NCBI RefSeq assembly: GCF_019218295.1
Contig: NZ_JAHUZF010000006.1
Span: forward strand, 1,798,001-1,862,000
Direction of reading: 5' to 3'
Source: Maritimibacter sp. DP1N21-5
GTDB lineage: Bacteria > Pseudomonadota > Alphaproteobacteria > Rhodobacterales > Rhodobacteraceae
Length of the DNA stretch: 64,000 nt
How positions within the stretch are numbered: the stretch's first letter is position 1; the number at the start of each line of letters is the position of its first letter. The translations under genes and the position numbers were made by a program. Under the pieces are notes generated by a model. The model did not search any database, had not been told where the DNA came from, and saw only the letters and a list, made by a program, of their open reading frames with translations. Positions 16,605 to 25,110 of the stretch are shown in pieces.

Positions 16605-19589
16605 ATGAAAGATACCGTTACAGAAAAGCTGCTCGGCCAGTCCGCCCTGCGCGTCGAGGATCCGGCGCTGCTGTCGGGGCGGGGGCGATATATCGATGAC
16701 TTGCCGGTGGCCGCGGGCACGCTGGCGCTGGCCTTTGTCCGTTCGCCCCACGGCCATGCGGCGATCCGGTCTGTCGATACTGCCGAGGCCGCGCAGGCGC
16801 CGGGCGTAGTTGCGGTGATCACCGGAGAGGATGTCGCGGCGCGTACCCGGTCCATGACCGTCGGCGTTAAGGCTGATGTCGAATGCTGGCCGATGGCGGT
16901 GGACCGCGTTCGCTATGTCGGTGAGCCCGTGGCGATGGTCGTTGCGACCGATCGCTACCTTGCCGAGGATGCCGCCGATCTGGTCGCGGTCGATTACGCC
17001 CCGCTGAATGCAGTCGTGGACCCCGTCGCGGCGCTGGCCGCAGACGCGCCTGTCCTGCATCCCAGCCTCGGTGGCAACCTCATCAGCGAACGCAGCTTCC
17101 GCTACGGCGATCCCGAGGCGGCGTTCGACGCAGCCCCGCACCGGATCGGCATCGACATCACCTATCCGCGCAGCGCCTGCACGCCCATCGAGACCTACGG
17201 CGTCATCGCCAGCTACGAGCCGGGCGAGGATGCCTATGACGTTACCGCGAATTTCCAGGGCCCCTTTTCGATCCACGCGGTGGTGGCCCGGTCGCTGAAC
17301 GTGCCGGGCAACCGGCTGCGGCTGCGCACGCCGCCCGACTCAGGAGGTTCCTTCGGGATCAAGCAGGGCGTGTTTCCCTACATGATCCTCGCGGGCATCG
17401 CCGCGCGCATCGCGGGTGCGCCGGTCAAGTGGAACGAAGACCGCCTGGAGCATCTGTCGGCAAGCGTCTCGGCCACCAATCGTCAAACGCGGATCGAGGC
17501 GGCGGTGACGGCGGATGGACGGATCACCGCGCTCGACTGGGATCAGATCGAGGATTGCGGCGCTCATCTGCGCGCGCCGGAGCCTGCCACGCTCTACCGG
17601 ATGCACGGCAACATGACCGGTGCCTACGACATCCCGAACATGGCGATCCGTAACCGCGTCGTGCTGACGAACAAGACCCCGACGGGCCTCAATCGCGGCT
17701 TCGGCGGGCCGCAGATCTATTTCGCGCTAGAGCGTTTGATGGATACCATCGCGCGGCATCTCGGGCTGGACCGGCTCGAGGTCATCCGCCGCAATCTCAT
17801 CCCCGCCGAGGCCTTTCCCTACCGTACGGCCAGCGGCGCCCTTTATGACTCGGGCGACTACGCCACGGCGCTGGACCGCGCGGTCGCGGAAGGCGACCTC
17901 GCCGAGCTCTACGTCCGCCGCGACAAGGCCCGCGCCGAGGGCCGCCACTACGGCATCGGCTTTGCCTGCGTGGTGGAACCCTCCGTGTCCAACATGGGCT
18001 ACATTACCACCGTTCTGACGCCCGAAGAACGCGGCAAGGCCGGACCGAAGAACGGCGCGCAGGCGACTTCAACCATCTCAATCGATCCTCTGGGCTCGGT
18101 CACGGTTAAGGTCGCCTCGGTTCCGCAGGGTCAAGGCCACCGGACGGTGCTGGCCCAGGTCGTGGCCGACAAGTTCGGTCTGCCGATGGACGCGGTGCGC
18201 GTTCTGGCCGATGTGGACACGATGCGCGACGCGTGGTCCATCGCCTCGGGCAATTACGCCTCGCGCTTTGCCCCCGCCGTCGCCGGTGCCACCGAGATCG
18301 CAGCTGCGCGTTTGCGTGACAAGCTGGCGAAGGTCGCGGCGACGCAGCTGAACATCTCCGCAAGCGATGTGCTCTTCGAGGGGGGCCGTATCCGTGCTGC
18401 AGGCAATCCAGACAACAGCCTGTCCTTCGCACGGGTGGCCGCCACGGCGCATTGGTCGCCGGGCACGCTGCCCGACGACGTGGACCAGACCCTGCGCGAG
18501 GCCGTCTACTGGACCCCGCCCGAGCTGGAGGCACCGACGGCGGAGGACGGGATCAATTCCTCGCTCTGTCACGGCTTCATCTTCGATTTCTGCGGTATCG
18601 AGATCGACCCCGAGACCGCCGAGCCGCGGATCGACCGCTACGTGACCATGCATGATTGCGGACGCATCCTGCATCCCGCCATGGTCGACGGTCAGGTGCG
18701 GGGCGGCTTTGCCCAGGCGGTCGGCGCTGCCTTCCTCGAGGAATACGCATACGGACCCGACGGGTCTTTCCGCTCGGGCACGCTTGCCGACTACCTGCTA
18801 CCCACCGTGATGGAGGTCCCCGAGCCGGTGATTCTGCATCACGAGACCCCCTCGCCCGTCACACCGCTTGGGGCCAAGGGCGTCGGCGAAGGCAATTGCA
18901 TGTCGACGCCCGTGTGCATCGCCAACGCCGTGGCCGATGCGCTCGCACCCAAGGGCGATGCACCCGAGCTCGTGCTGCCGGTGACTGCGGCCAAGCTCGC
19001 CCCACTGATTTTCGGCGGCGAGGCCGCCCCGAAAGTGCCCGTGCCCGAGACGAAAACCGAGGCCACGGCAGGTGGGCGCACGCTTACCGGCGAAGGCCGC
19101 GCCGTAGTGCACGCCAGCCGCGAGGATGTCTGGCGGATGCTGCTCGATCCCGCGACGCTCGACGCTATCATCCCCGGCTCGCATGGCGTCCTGAAGGTCG
19201 GCGAGACGCGCTTCGAGGCGGATGTGACGCTGGGCGTCGGGCCCGTGCGGGGGCGCTACAAGGCCGAAATCGACTTGTCGGACCTCGACCCTCCCAATGC
19301 GGTCACCCTCTCGGGGCAGGCCGTGGGCGCGCTCGGTACAGGCGGTGGACAAGGCCGCATCACGCTGACCGACACCGAAGACGGCACCGAGATCGCCTAT
19401 CGCTACGAGGCCCAGATCGGCGGCAAGGTCGCGTCGGTCGGCGGACGGCTTCTGGACGGCGCGGCGAAGGTCGTGATCGGCGAGTTCTTCCGCACTCTCG
19501 CGCGCCATTGCGGCGGCGGCGCGTCCAGCGGTGCCGTGGCTCGTCTGCGCGGTCTTGTCGATCTCGTCATCAGGGGAGGCCGGTCATGA
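16605..19589 (+). CDS. hmfA: 2-furoyl-CoA dehydrogenase-like large subunit with C-terminal CoxG-type domain
   Basis: The 994-residue protein is the molybdopterin-binding subunit of a xanthine dehydrogenase/CO dehydrogenase family hydroxylase. The two aldehyde-oxidase-type domains occupy about residues 15-790; visible motifs include GQGHRT and the GAKGVGEG loop with the catalytic glutamate. From about residue 830 to 970 an SRPBCC/CoxG-like domain is fused on (REDVWRMLLDPATLDAIIPG, GRYKAEIDLSDL, VGGRLLDGAAK). The gene order large-FAD-FeS-ligase-crotonase matches hmfABCDE of Cupriavidus basilensis, where HmfABC hydroxylates 2-furoyl-CoA. The substrate is inferred from that order. GGGAGGAGAC precedes the ATG. 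Confidence 0.75.
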   Translation: MKDTVTEKLLGQSALRVEDPALLSGRGRYIDDLPVAAGTLALAFVRSPHGHAAIRSVDTAEAAQAPGVVAVITGEDVAARTRSMTVGVKADVECWPMAVDRVRYVGEPVAMVVATDRYLAEDAADLVAVDYAPLNAVVDPVAALAADAPVLHPSLGGNLISERSFRYGDPEAAFDAAPHRIGIDITYPRSACTPIETYGVIASYEPGEDAYDVTANFQGPFSIHAVVARSLNVPGNRLRLRTPPDSGGSFGIKQGVFPYMILAGIAARIAGAPVKWNEDRLEHLSASVSATNRQTRIEAAVTADGRITALDWDQIEDCGAHLRAPEPATLYRMHGNMTGAYDIPNMAIRNRVVLTNKTPTGLNRGFGGPQIYFALERLMDTIARHLGLDRLEVIRRNLIPAEAFPYRTASGALYDSGDYATALDRAVAEGDLAELYVRRDKARAEGRHYGIGFACVVEPSVSNMGYITTVLTPEERGKAGPKNGAQATSTISIDPLGSVTVKVASVPQGQGHRTVLAQVVADKFGLPMDAVRVLADVDTMRDAWSIASGNYASRFAPAVAGATEIAAARLRDKLAKVAATQLNISASDVLFEGGRIRAAGNPDNSLSFARVAATAHWSPGTLPDDVDQTLREAVYWTPPELEAPTAEDGINSSLCHGFIFDFCGIEIDPETAEPRIDRYVTMHDCGRILHPAMVDGQVRGGFAQAVGAAFLEEYAYGPDGSFRSGTLADYLLPTVMEVPEPVILHHETPSPVTPLGAKGVGEGNCMSTPVCIANAVADALAPKGDAPELVLPVTAAKLAPLIFGGEAAPKVPVPETKTEATAGGRTLTGEGRAVVHASREDVWRMLLDPATLDAIIPGSHGVLKVGETRFEADVTLGVGPVRGRYKAEIDLSDLDPPNAVTLSGQAVGALGTGGGQGRITLTDTEDGTEIAYRYEAQIGGKVASVGGRLLDGAAKVVIGEFFRTLARHCGGGASSGAVARLRGLVDLVIRGGRS

Positions 19590-20413
19590 AACCCGCCCCG
19601 TTCGATCTTGTAACGGCCAACGACATGAGTGAGGCGCTGGAGGCGCTGCACCAGGGCGGCACCGAGGCCCGCGTCCTCGCTGGCGGTCAGTCGCTGATGC
19701 CCATGCTCAACATGCGCCTCGCGCGCCCTGCCACGCTGGTCGACATCACCCGCATCCCGGAACTTTCGCGGATCGAAGCCAAGAGCAGCCGGATTACCAT
19801 CGGTGCCGCCGTGCGCCAGAGCACGCTGGAGCGCTGGCCGGAGCTGGCAGATCGTCTGCCCTTGGTACACGCGGCACTTCCTTGGGTCGCCCATACGCAG
19901 GTGCGCAATCGCGGGACGATCTGCGGCTCCGTCGCCCATGCCGATCCCAGTGCCGAGCTGCCGCTCTGCCTGATCGCGCTCGGCGGCACCGTGACCCTGC
20001 GCCGCCGCCGCAAGACGCGTGAGATTGGTGCGCATGATTTCTTTCAGGGCATGATGTCCACCGACCTCGCCCCCGGCGAGATGATCGTCTCGGTAACGTT
20101 CCCGGCCCGCAAGCCGGGCACCGGATATGCCTTCCGCGAAGTGGCGCGCCGACACGGCGATTTCGCCATCGTCGCCTGCGCCGCGATCGCCCGGTCCGAT
20201 GGCACCACCAGGCTTACCGTGGGCGGCGTCGCCGACACCCCGCGCACGCTCGAGCTGCCGACAGACAGAGCCGATCTGGACGACCGGCTGAACGAGTTCG
20301 CCTGGCACCTGCAGGCCCGCGACGACCTGCACGCCACCGCCCGCTATCGCCGCGACCTGGTCCGGAAGCTCGGCCGCGCAACCCTGAAGGAGGCTTTGTC
20401 ATGCCGCGACTGA
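19586..20413 (+). CDS. hmfB: 2-furoyl-CoA dehydrogenase-like FAD-binding subunit
   Basis: The 275-residue protein is the medium, FAD-binding subunit (CoxM-like) of the molybdenum hydroxylase. The FAD contacts AGGQSLMPMLNMRLARP near residue 32 and TICGSVAHADPSAELP near residue 110 are intact. It passes electrons from the iron-sulfur subunit to its acceptor. The ATG overlaps the hmfA stop (ATGA), and its own stop lies inside the start of hmfC, so the three subunits are translationally coupled. Confidence 0.78.
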   Translation: MKPAPFDLVTANDMSEALEALHQGGTEARVLAGGQSLMPMLNMRLARPATLVDITRIPELSRIEAKSSRITIGAAVRQSTLERWPELADRLPLVHAALPWVAHTQVRNRGTICGSVAHADPSAELPLCLIALGGTVTLRRRRKTREIGAHDFFQGMMSTDLAPGEMIVSVTFPARKPGTGYAFREVARRHGDFAIVACAAIARSDGTTRLTVGGVADTPRTLELPTDRADLDDRLNEFAWHLQARDDLHATARYRRDLVRKLGRATLKEALSCRD

Positions 20414-20907
20414 CCCAAGACGAGACGCACGCGCTCCGCTTCACCCTGAACGGACGGCCGGTATCCGCCCGCGCCTCCCCGAGGAAGCTTCTGAGCGACG
20501 TGTTGCGCCACGAGATCGGTGCGACGGGCACCCATGTGGGCTGCGAACATGGTGTCTGCGGTGCATGCACGGTGCAGGTGGACGGCGAACCCGCCCGGGC
20601 GTGCCTGATGCTCGCCCAGCAGGCCGAGGGCTGCGAGATCCGCACGGTCGAGGGGCTGGGGGAGAGCGATGCGCTGACCCCGCTGCAAGAGTCCTTCCGC
20701 GAACATTTCGCGCTGCAATGCGGCTTCTGCACGGCGGGCATCCTGATGACGCTCGACGCTCTGTTTTCGCGCCAACCGGACGCGGAGGAAGAAGCGATCC
20801 GAGAAGCGCTCTCGGGCCACCTGTGCCGCTGCACCGGCTATGCGCCCATCGTTCAGGCGGCGCTGGCCGCCCGTAACCGCATCAAGGGAGGACCAATCGA
20901 TGCTTGA
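20401..20907 (+). CDS. hmfC: 2-furoyl-CoA dehydrogenase-like [2Fe-2S] subunit
   Basis: The 168-residue small subunit carries both [2Fe-2S] clusters of the family. The plant-ferredoxin-like cluster is in VGCEHGVCGACTVQVDG plus a later cysteine (ARACLM). The second cluster is in CGFCTAGILMT and HLCRCTGYAPIV. Length and motifs are standard for CoxS-type subunits. It overlaps hmfB by 13 bases and hmfD by eight bases. Confidence 0.8.
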   Translation: MPRLTQDETHALRFTLNGRPVSARASPRKLLSDVLRHEIGATGTHVGCEHGVCGACTVQVDGEPARACLMLAQQAEGCEIRTVEGLGESDALTPLQESFREHFALQCGFCTAGILMTLDALFSRQPDAEEEAIREALSGHLCRCTGYAPIVQAALAARNRIKGGPIDA

Positions 20908-22429
20908 CCTCGGAACCAGCTTTATCGCGTCCGTGGAACGCGACCCCGGCGCGATGGCAATCGCCGAAGGGGACCGGACGATCACCTATGCCGACTGGTA
21001 TGGCCGGATCAGCGCGCTTGTGGATGCGCTTGGCCAGATCGGGCTTGGAAAGGGCGACATACTGGTCACGGCGATGCAGAACCGGTGGGAGAACGCCTCG
21101 CTGCATTGGGCCTGCCAGATCGCCGGGATCGTCATCACGCCCGTCAACTGGCGCGTCACCGCCGACGAGTTGGACCATGCGCTGCACGACAGTGCGGCCC
21201 GCGTTCTGGTGCATGACGATGCCGCGTCCGAGGCGGTGGCCGGATCGGCACTTGCGCCGGGCCTCAACTTGCTGCCGCTCGGCGGTGATCAGGGCCTCGC
21301 TGTGATGCTGGAGGGGCGCGCCACCGATGCGGTGCCGCAGGCCGGCGCCGACGATCTGTCGGTCATGCTCTACACATCCGGCACGACCTCGAAGCCCAAG
21401 GGTGTGCCGCGCCGCCACCGGGCCGAACGGGCCGCGGCCATCGCCCATGTGGCGCAGAACATGTACGGCCATGGCGAGCGCACGCTTGGTGTCATGCCGC
21501 TCTATCATACAATGGGGATCCGCTCGCTCCTGTCGGCCAGCGTGATCGGCGGTGCCTTCGTTTGCCTGCCGCGTTTCGACGTACCGGGCGCGCTTGCTGC
21601 GATCGAGCAGCATCGTGTCAGCAACCTCTATCTCGTGCCGACTCTTTATCACGACATCGTCTTCCACGCAGGCTTCTCGCCGGACCGAGTGGCAAGCGTG
21701 CGAAAGCTGGGCTTTGCCGGGGCGTCGATGACCGATGGTCTGTTGCAGAAACTGGCGGAGGCCTTCCAGCCCGAGCTTTTCGTGAACCACTACGGCTCCT
21801 CCGAGATTTACACCTTCTCAATCTGCCAGGACGCCGCGGCCAAACCCGGATCGGCGGGCCGCGCCGCGATCAACCAGCGCCTGCGCGTGGTGCCACTCGG
21901 CTCAACGGATGTCAGCCAGACCTGCGCACCCGGCGAAGAAGGCGAAATCGTCGCCTCCATGGAGGGTGACGAGGCCTTCGAGGGTTACTGGAAACGCCCC
22001 GAAGCGGACCGCAAGGCCATTCGCGACGGCTGGTACTTCACCGGCGATTGCGGGCACTTCGACGAAGACGGTGATCTGTTCGTCACTGGCCGAGCCGATG
22101 ACATGATCATCACCGGCGGTGAGAACGTCTCGCCCGTCGAGGTCGAAAGCTGCCTGTCGCTGCATCCCGCGGTGGCCGAGGTCGCCGTGGTCGGCCTGCC
22201 CGACGCTCGCTGGGGTAAGGTCGTGACCGCCTTCGTCAAGCGCGGCGGCGATGTCACCGAGGCCGACCTTGACGCCCATTGTCGTGCCTCTGGGCTGTCC
22301 AATTTTCGCCGCCCGCGCCGCTACGTCTTCGTGCACGAAATCCCGAAATCCCCGGTCGGAAAACTTCTCCGACGCCTACTTGTCGCGGGCGAATATGAGG
22401 TCGAACCGGCCGAAACCACCACTGCGTAA
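20900..22429 (+). CDS. hmfD: Acyl-CoA synthetase, probable 2-furoyl-CoA synthetase
   Basis: The 509-residue adenylate-forming enzyme activates a carboxylic acid to its CoA thioester. Motifs: LYTSGTTSKPKGVP (P-loop, near residue 155), NHYGSSEIY (A5), YFTGDCGHFDEDGDLFVTGR, DMIITGGENVSPVEVE, and the catalytic C-terminal lysine in PVGKLLRR. It lies between the dehydrogenase subunits and the crotonase, where HmfD is found in the furoate pathway. The ATG at 20900 follows AAGGGAGGACC; an earlier in-frame GTG gives no family similarity. Other aryl acids cannot be excluded as substrate. Confidence 0.72.
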   Translation: MLDLGTSFIASVERDPGAMAIAEGDRTITYADWYGRISALVDALGQIGLGKGDILVTAMQNRWENASLHWACQIAGIVITPVNWRVTADELDHALHDSAARVLVHDDAASEAVAGSALAPGLNLLPLGGDQGLAVMLEGRATDAVPQAGADDLSVMLYTSGTTSKPKGVPRRHRAERAAAIAHVAQNMYGHGERTLGVMPLYHTMGIRSLLSASVIGGAFVCLPRFDVPGALAAIEQHRVSNLYLVPTLYHDIVFHAGFSPDRVASVRKLGFAGASMTDGLLQKLAEAFQPELFVNHYGSSEIYTFSICQDAAAKPGSAGRAAINQRLRVVPLGSTDVSQTCAPGEEGEIVASMEGDEAFEGYWKRPEADRKAIRDGWYFTGDCGHFDEDGDLFVTGRADDMIITGGENVSPVEVESCLSLHPAVAEVAVVGLPDARWGKVVTAFVKRGGDVTEADLDAHCRASGLSNFRRPRRYVFVHEIPKSPVGKLLRRLLVAGEYEVEPAETTTA

Positions 22430-22449
22430 GTCCAGAGAAAGACACCCAG

Positions 22450-23271
22450 ATGAAAGATACTCCGATGACCGAAACCATGACCTTCACAGATCCGCGCCTC
22501 TCCGAACTCGACGGCTTTCACGTCCGGCTCGATGCAGATAACGAGCGCGCCGATATCATTCTCGCGCGGCCGCCTTACAACGTGATCTCGATGGGCGCTC
22601 GCGATCAGCTCCGCCTCGTCTTCGAGGCACTCGATGAAGATGACCGCGTGCGCATCATAGTCGTCTCTGCCGAAGGCGAGCATTTCTCCTCGGGCGGCAA
22701 TATCAAGGGCTTCCTCGAGGCCAGCCCCGAGCATGTCTCGCACCTCGCGTGGAACGTGGCAGCACCCGCGCGCTGCTCCAAGCCGGTGATCGCCGCCAAT
22801 CGCGGCTACACTTTCGGGGTCGGCTTCGAGCTGTCGCTGGCCTGCGATTTCCGCATCGTGTCTGAGACCTGCCGCTATGCGCTGCCCGAACAGAAGCTGG
22901 GCCAGATCCCCGGGTCGGGCGGCTCTGCCCGGCTGCAGAAAATCGTCGGCGTTGCGCGCACGAAAGACATCGTCATGCGCTCGAAGCGCATCAAGGGTCA
23001 GCAGGCGCTCGACTGGGGCATCGCGACCGAATGCGTACCAGATGGCGATCTCGAACAGGCGGTGACCGACCTCGTTAACGAGCTCCGTGAATTTTCACCC
23101 ATGGCGCAACGCACTGCGAAGAAGCTGCTGAACGACACCGATGACGCGCTCCTCAGTACCGCGATCGAGATGGAAGGGCTGAACTACAGCCGCCTGCGTC
23201 AATCGGAGGATTTCCGCGAGGGCGTCGAGGCCTTCCACGCCAAGCGCAAGCCCGCATTCACCGGCCGCTGA
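22450..23271 (+). CDS. hmfE: Enoyl-CoA hydratase/isomerase family protein, probable 2-oxoglutaroyl-CoA hydrolase
   Basis: The 273-residue crotonase-fold protein shows the oxyanion-hole regions SGGNIKGF and ANRGYTFGVGFELSLACDFRI, and the catalytic loop PEQKLGQIPGSGGSARL. In the hmf pathway HmfE releases 2-oxoglutarate from 2-oxoglutaroyl-CoA, feeding the TCA cycle. Position immediately after the ligase supports this; the fold alone would also fit a hydratase. A second in-frame ATG lies at 22465. Confidence 0.7.
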   Translation: MKDTPMTETMTFTDPRLSELDGFHVRLDADNERADIILARPPYNVISMGARDQLRLVFEALDEDDRVRIIVVSAEGEHFSSGGNIKGFLEASPEHVSHLAWNVAAPARCSKPVIAANRGYTFGVGFELSLACDFRIVSETCRYALPEQKLGQIPGSGGSARLQKIVGVARTKDIVMRSKRIKGQQALDWGIATECVPDGDLEQAVTDLVNELREFSPMAQRTAKKLLNDTDDALLSTAIEMEGLNYSRLRQSEDFREGVEAFHAKRKPAFTGR

Positions 23272-23307
23272 GGGGGCCCGCAACCAACATCAAGGGAGGA
23301 GACCCAA

Positions 23308-24567
23308 ATGGAACGGACGGAAAACACAAACTGGATCGAGAAAGGACCGGGCTTCGGCGCAGGCCTGTCCGGCCTGCGCGAGGCGCTGGGCATCAAGACC
23401 GCCAGCGCTGGGCTTGTCGCGGCCATCTTCGGATGCTCGGGGCCTGCCCTGATCGTGATCGGCGCCGCCAATAATGGCGGGCTGACCGAGGAGCAGACCG
23501 TGGCCTGGCTTCTAGCGATCTACGGCCTCGGTGGGCTGATCAGCCTGATCATGGCGCTTTACTACAAGCTCCCGGTGACGGGGGCCTATTCCATACCGGG
23601 CGCGGCGCTCGTCGCCGGCGCGCTCGGCACCTTCCCGTTCGAACAGGCGGTTGGCGCCTTCCTGATGGCCGGCGCGATGGTCTTCGTGCTCGGCATCACC
23701 GGGCTCATCGGCAAGGTGATGCGCTGGCTTCCGATGCCCGTCGTCATGGCGATGATCGCGGGGGCGCTCATTCGCTTCGGCATCGGCGCGGTCACCTCGA
23801 TCGAGAAGCTGCCCATCGTCGTCGGTGCGGCGACCATCGCCTTCTTCCTGTCGATGCGGTTCCTGCGGGCCGTCCCGCCGGTTCTGACCGCACTGATCGT
23901 GGGCCTGGTGGCCGTGACCCTGACCGGAGGCTTCCAGGGAGGCGAGGCGGCAATCAGCTTCGTCGCGCCGGAATTCACCGCACCCGTCTTTACGATCGAT
24001 GCCTTCCTCGCCATCGCCGTGCCGCTTGCCGTGCTGGTGATCGGGGCCGAGAATGCTCAGGCTATTGGGGTTCTCTACGCCGAGGGTTACCGCCCGCCGA
24101 TCAACGCCATGACCGTGATCTCGGGCATCGGCGGCATGCTGGCGGGGGTCATCGGTGGGCATAACGCCAATATCGCAGGACCCATGACGGCGATCTGTTC
24201 CTCCGATCAGGCGGGCGAGAGTCCCGAACGGCGCTATGCGGCCACGGTGCTGAACGGCGTGCTCTTTGCTGCCTTCGGGATTTTCGCCGGGGTTGCGGTG
24301 CCGATCATCATGGCGCTGCCTGGGCCCCTGATCGGCGCGGTGGCGGGCCTGGCGATGATCACCGTCCTGCTGAGTGCATTCCAGTCCGCCTTCGACCGGA
24401 ATGCGGGCCACCAGATCGGAGCCTTCGTCGCCCTGATCGTGGCGATGTCGAACGTGTCGTTCCTGAACATCAGCGCACCCTTCTGGGCCCTGGTGGCGGG
24501 CGCTGCGGTATCCGTGCTGAACGAGCGCGTGGTCAGATCGCAGCCCGTGGCCACAACGGCGTCTTGA
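23308..24567 (+). CDS. BenE-type benzoate/H+ symporter family transporter
   Basis: The 419-residue protein has about twelve hydrophobic segments and reads like BenE, the benzoate:proton symporter family of the inner membrane. Conserved-looking parts include NNGGLTEEQTVAWLLAIYG, GAYSIPGAALV and IGGHNANIAGPMTAICSS. As the last gene of the hmf-like operon it is the obvious candidate importer of furoate or another small aromatic acid. A Shine-Dalgarno AAGGGAGGAG precedes the ATG. Confidence 0.85.
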   Translation: MERTENTNWIEKGPGFGAGLSGLREALGIKTASAGLVAAIFGCSGPALIVIGAANNGGLTEEQTVAWLLAIYGLGGLISLIMALYYKLPVTGAYSIPGAALVAGALGTFPFEQAVGAFLMAGAMVFVLGITGLIGKVMRWLPMPVVMAMIAGALIRFGIGAVTSIEKLPIVVGAATIAFFLSMRFLRAVPPVLTALIVGLVAVTLTGGFQGGEAAISFVAPEFTAPVFTIDAFLAIAVPLAVLVIGAENAQAIGVLYAEGYRPPINAMTVISGIGGMLAGVIGGHNANIAGPMTAICSSDQAGESPERRYAATVLNGVLFAAFGIFAGVAVPIIMALPGPLIGAVAGLAMITVLLSAFQSAFDRNAGHQIGAFVALIVAMSNVSFLNISAPFWALVAGAAVSVLNERVVRSQPVATTAS

Positions 24568-24597
24568 GAACGGCGCCGGGACGGACAAGCGATCAAA

Positions 24598-24627
24598 TGG
24601 GGGGCGTCAGTAGAGAACTGCGCCCCC
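24598..24627 (+). terminator. Possible terminator after the hmf-like operon
   Basis: A G-rich arm (TGGGGGGCG) and a C-rich arm (CGCCCCCA) form an almost perfect stem with a 13-base loop 30 bases after the transporter stop. There is no clear T-run. Confidence 0.5.
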
Positions 24628-25110
24628 AACGAACTTTCAATTTGTCGCCGCCGCGATCCCGTTGAAGTGGCGCGACGGTGATAAAAAAATTTAACTTCGA
24701 TCATTGCGCTGGCGTTCCGGGAACCAAGCGCGGTGGCCAGTCTCGATTACTGGCCAATATTCGTCACACGTGTCCTAATCATGACCGTGGACCAATTTCG
24801 AATGGAGCGTCTCAGGGTTGCTCACAAGACTTGCCAAAGAGAACCAAGGGTTCTTGATGTTGCGCTGATCCAGTTCAAAGGCTGTCTTGAAATCCTTTCC
24901 CGCGAATCTCGGTGTTCTTGCACTTACAACAAACTGCCGCTTGTTCCTTGTATCCTGAGGAGCATTGTAGAGTCAGCGCAAATCGAGCACTTATTTCGAA
25001 TGGCGGGATGAGTTCTCACAGGCGACATTCGTATCGTTTGCAGCGAACTTCCGCTCTCCGCCCTAACCACCCATCAACCTCGATTGTAGTCGAAGGAGCC
25101 CACCTCCGCA
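24628..25110. other. Gene-free stretch between the hmf-like operon and the helicase gene
   Basis: I see no convincing gene. The stretch is clearly lower in GC than both neighbours, including an A-run near 24683, as often seen at island boundaries. No copy of the tRNA-Ser 3' end was found here by eye. Confidence 0.45.

Noticed and set aside
24733..25011. Plus-strand open frame of 92 codons in the spacer before the helicase gene
   Set aside because: It has no ribosome site and no motif, and lies in low-GC spacer; not supported as a gene.
24568..25110. Direct repeat of the tRNA-Ser 3' end as left boundary of the island
   Set aside because: No copy of the tRNA 3' segment (GGTGGGATTCGAACCCAC in plus-strand reading) was found here or in the 13.6-15.6 kb scar.
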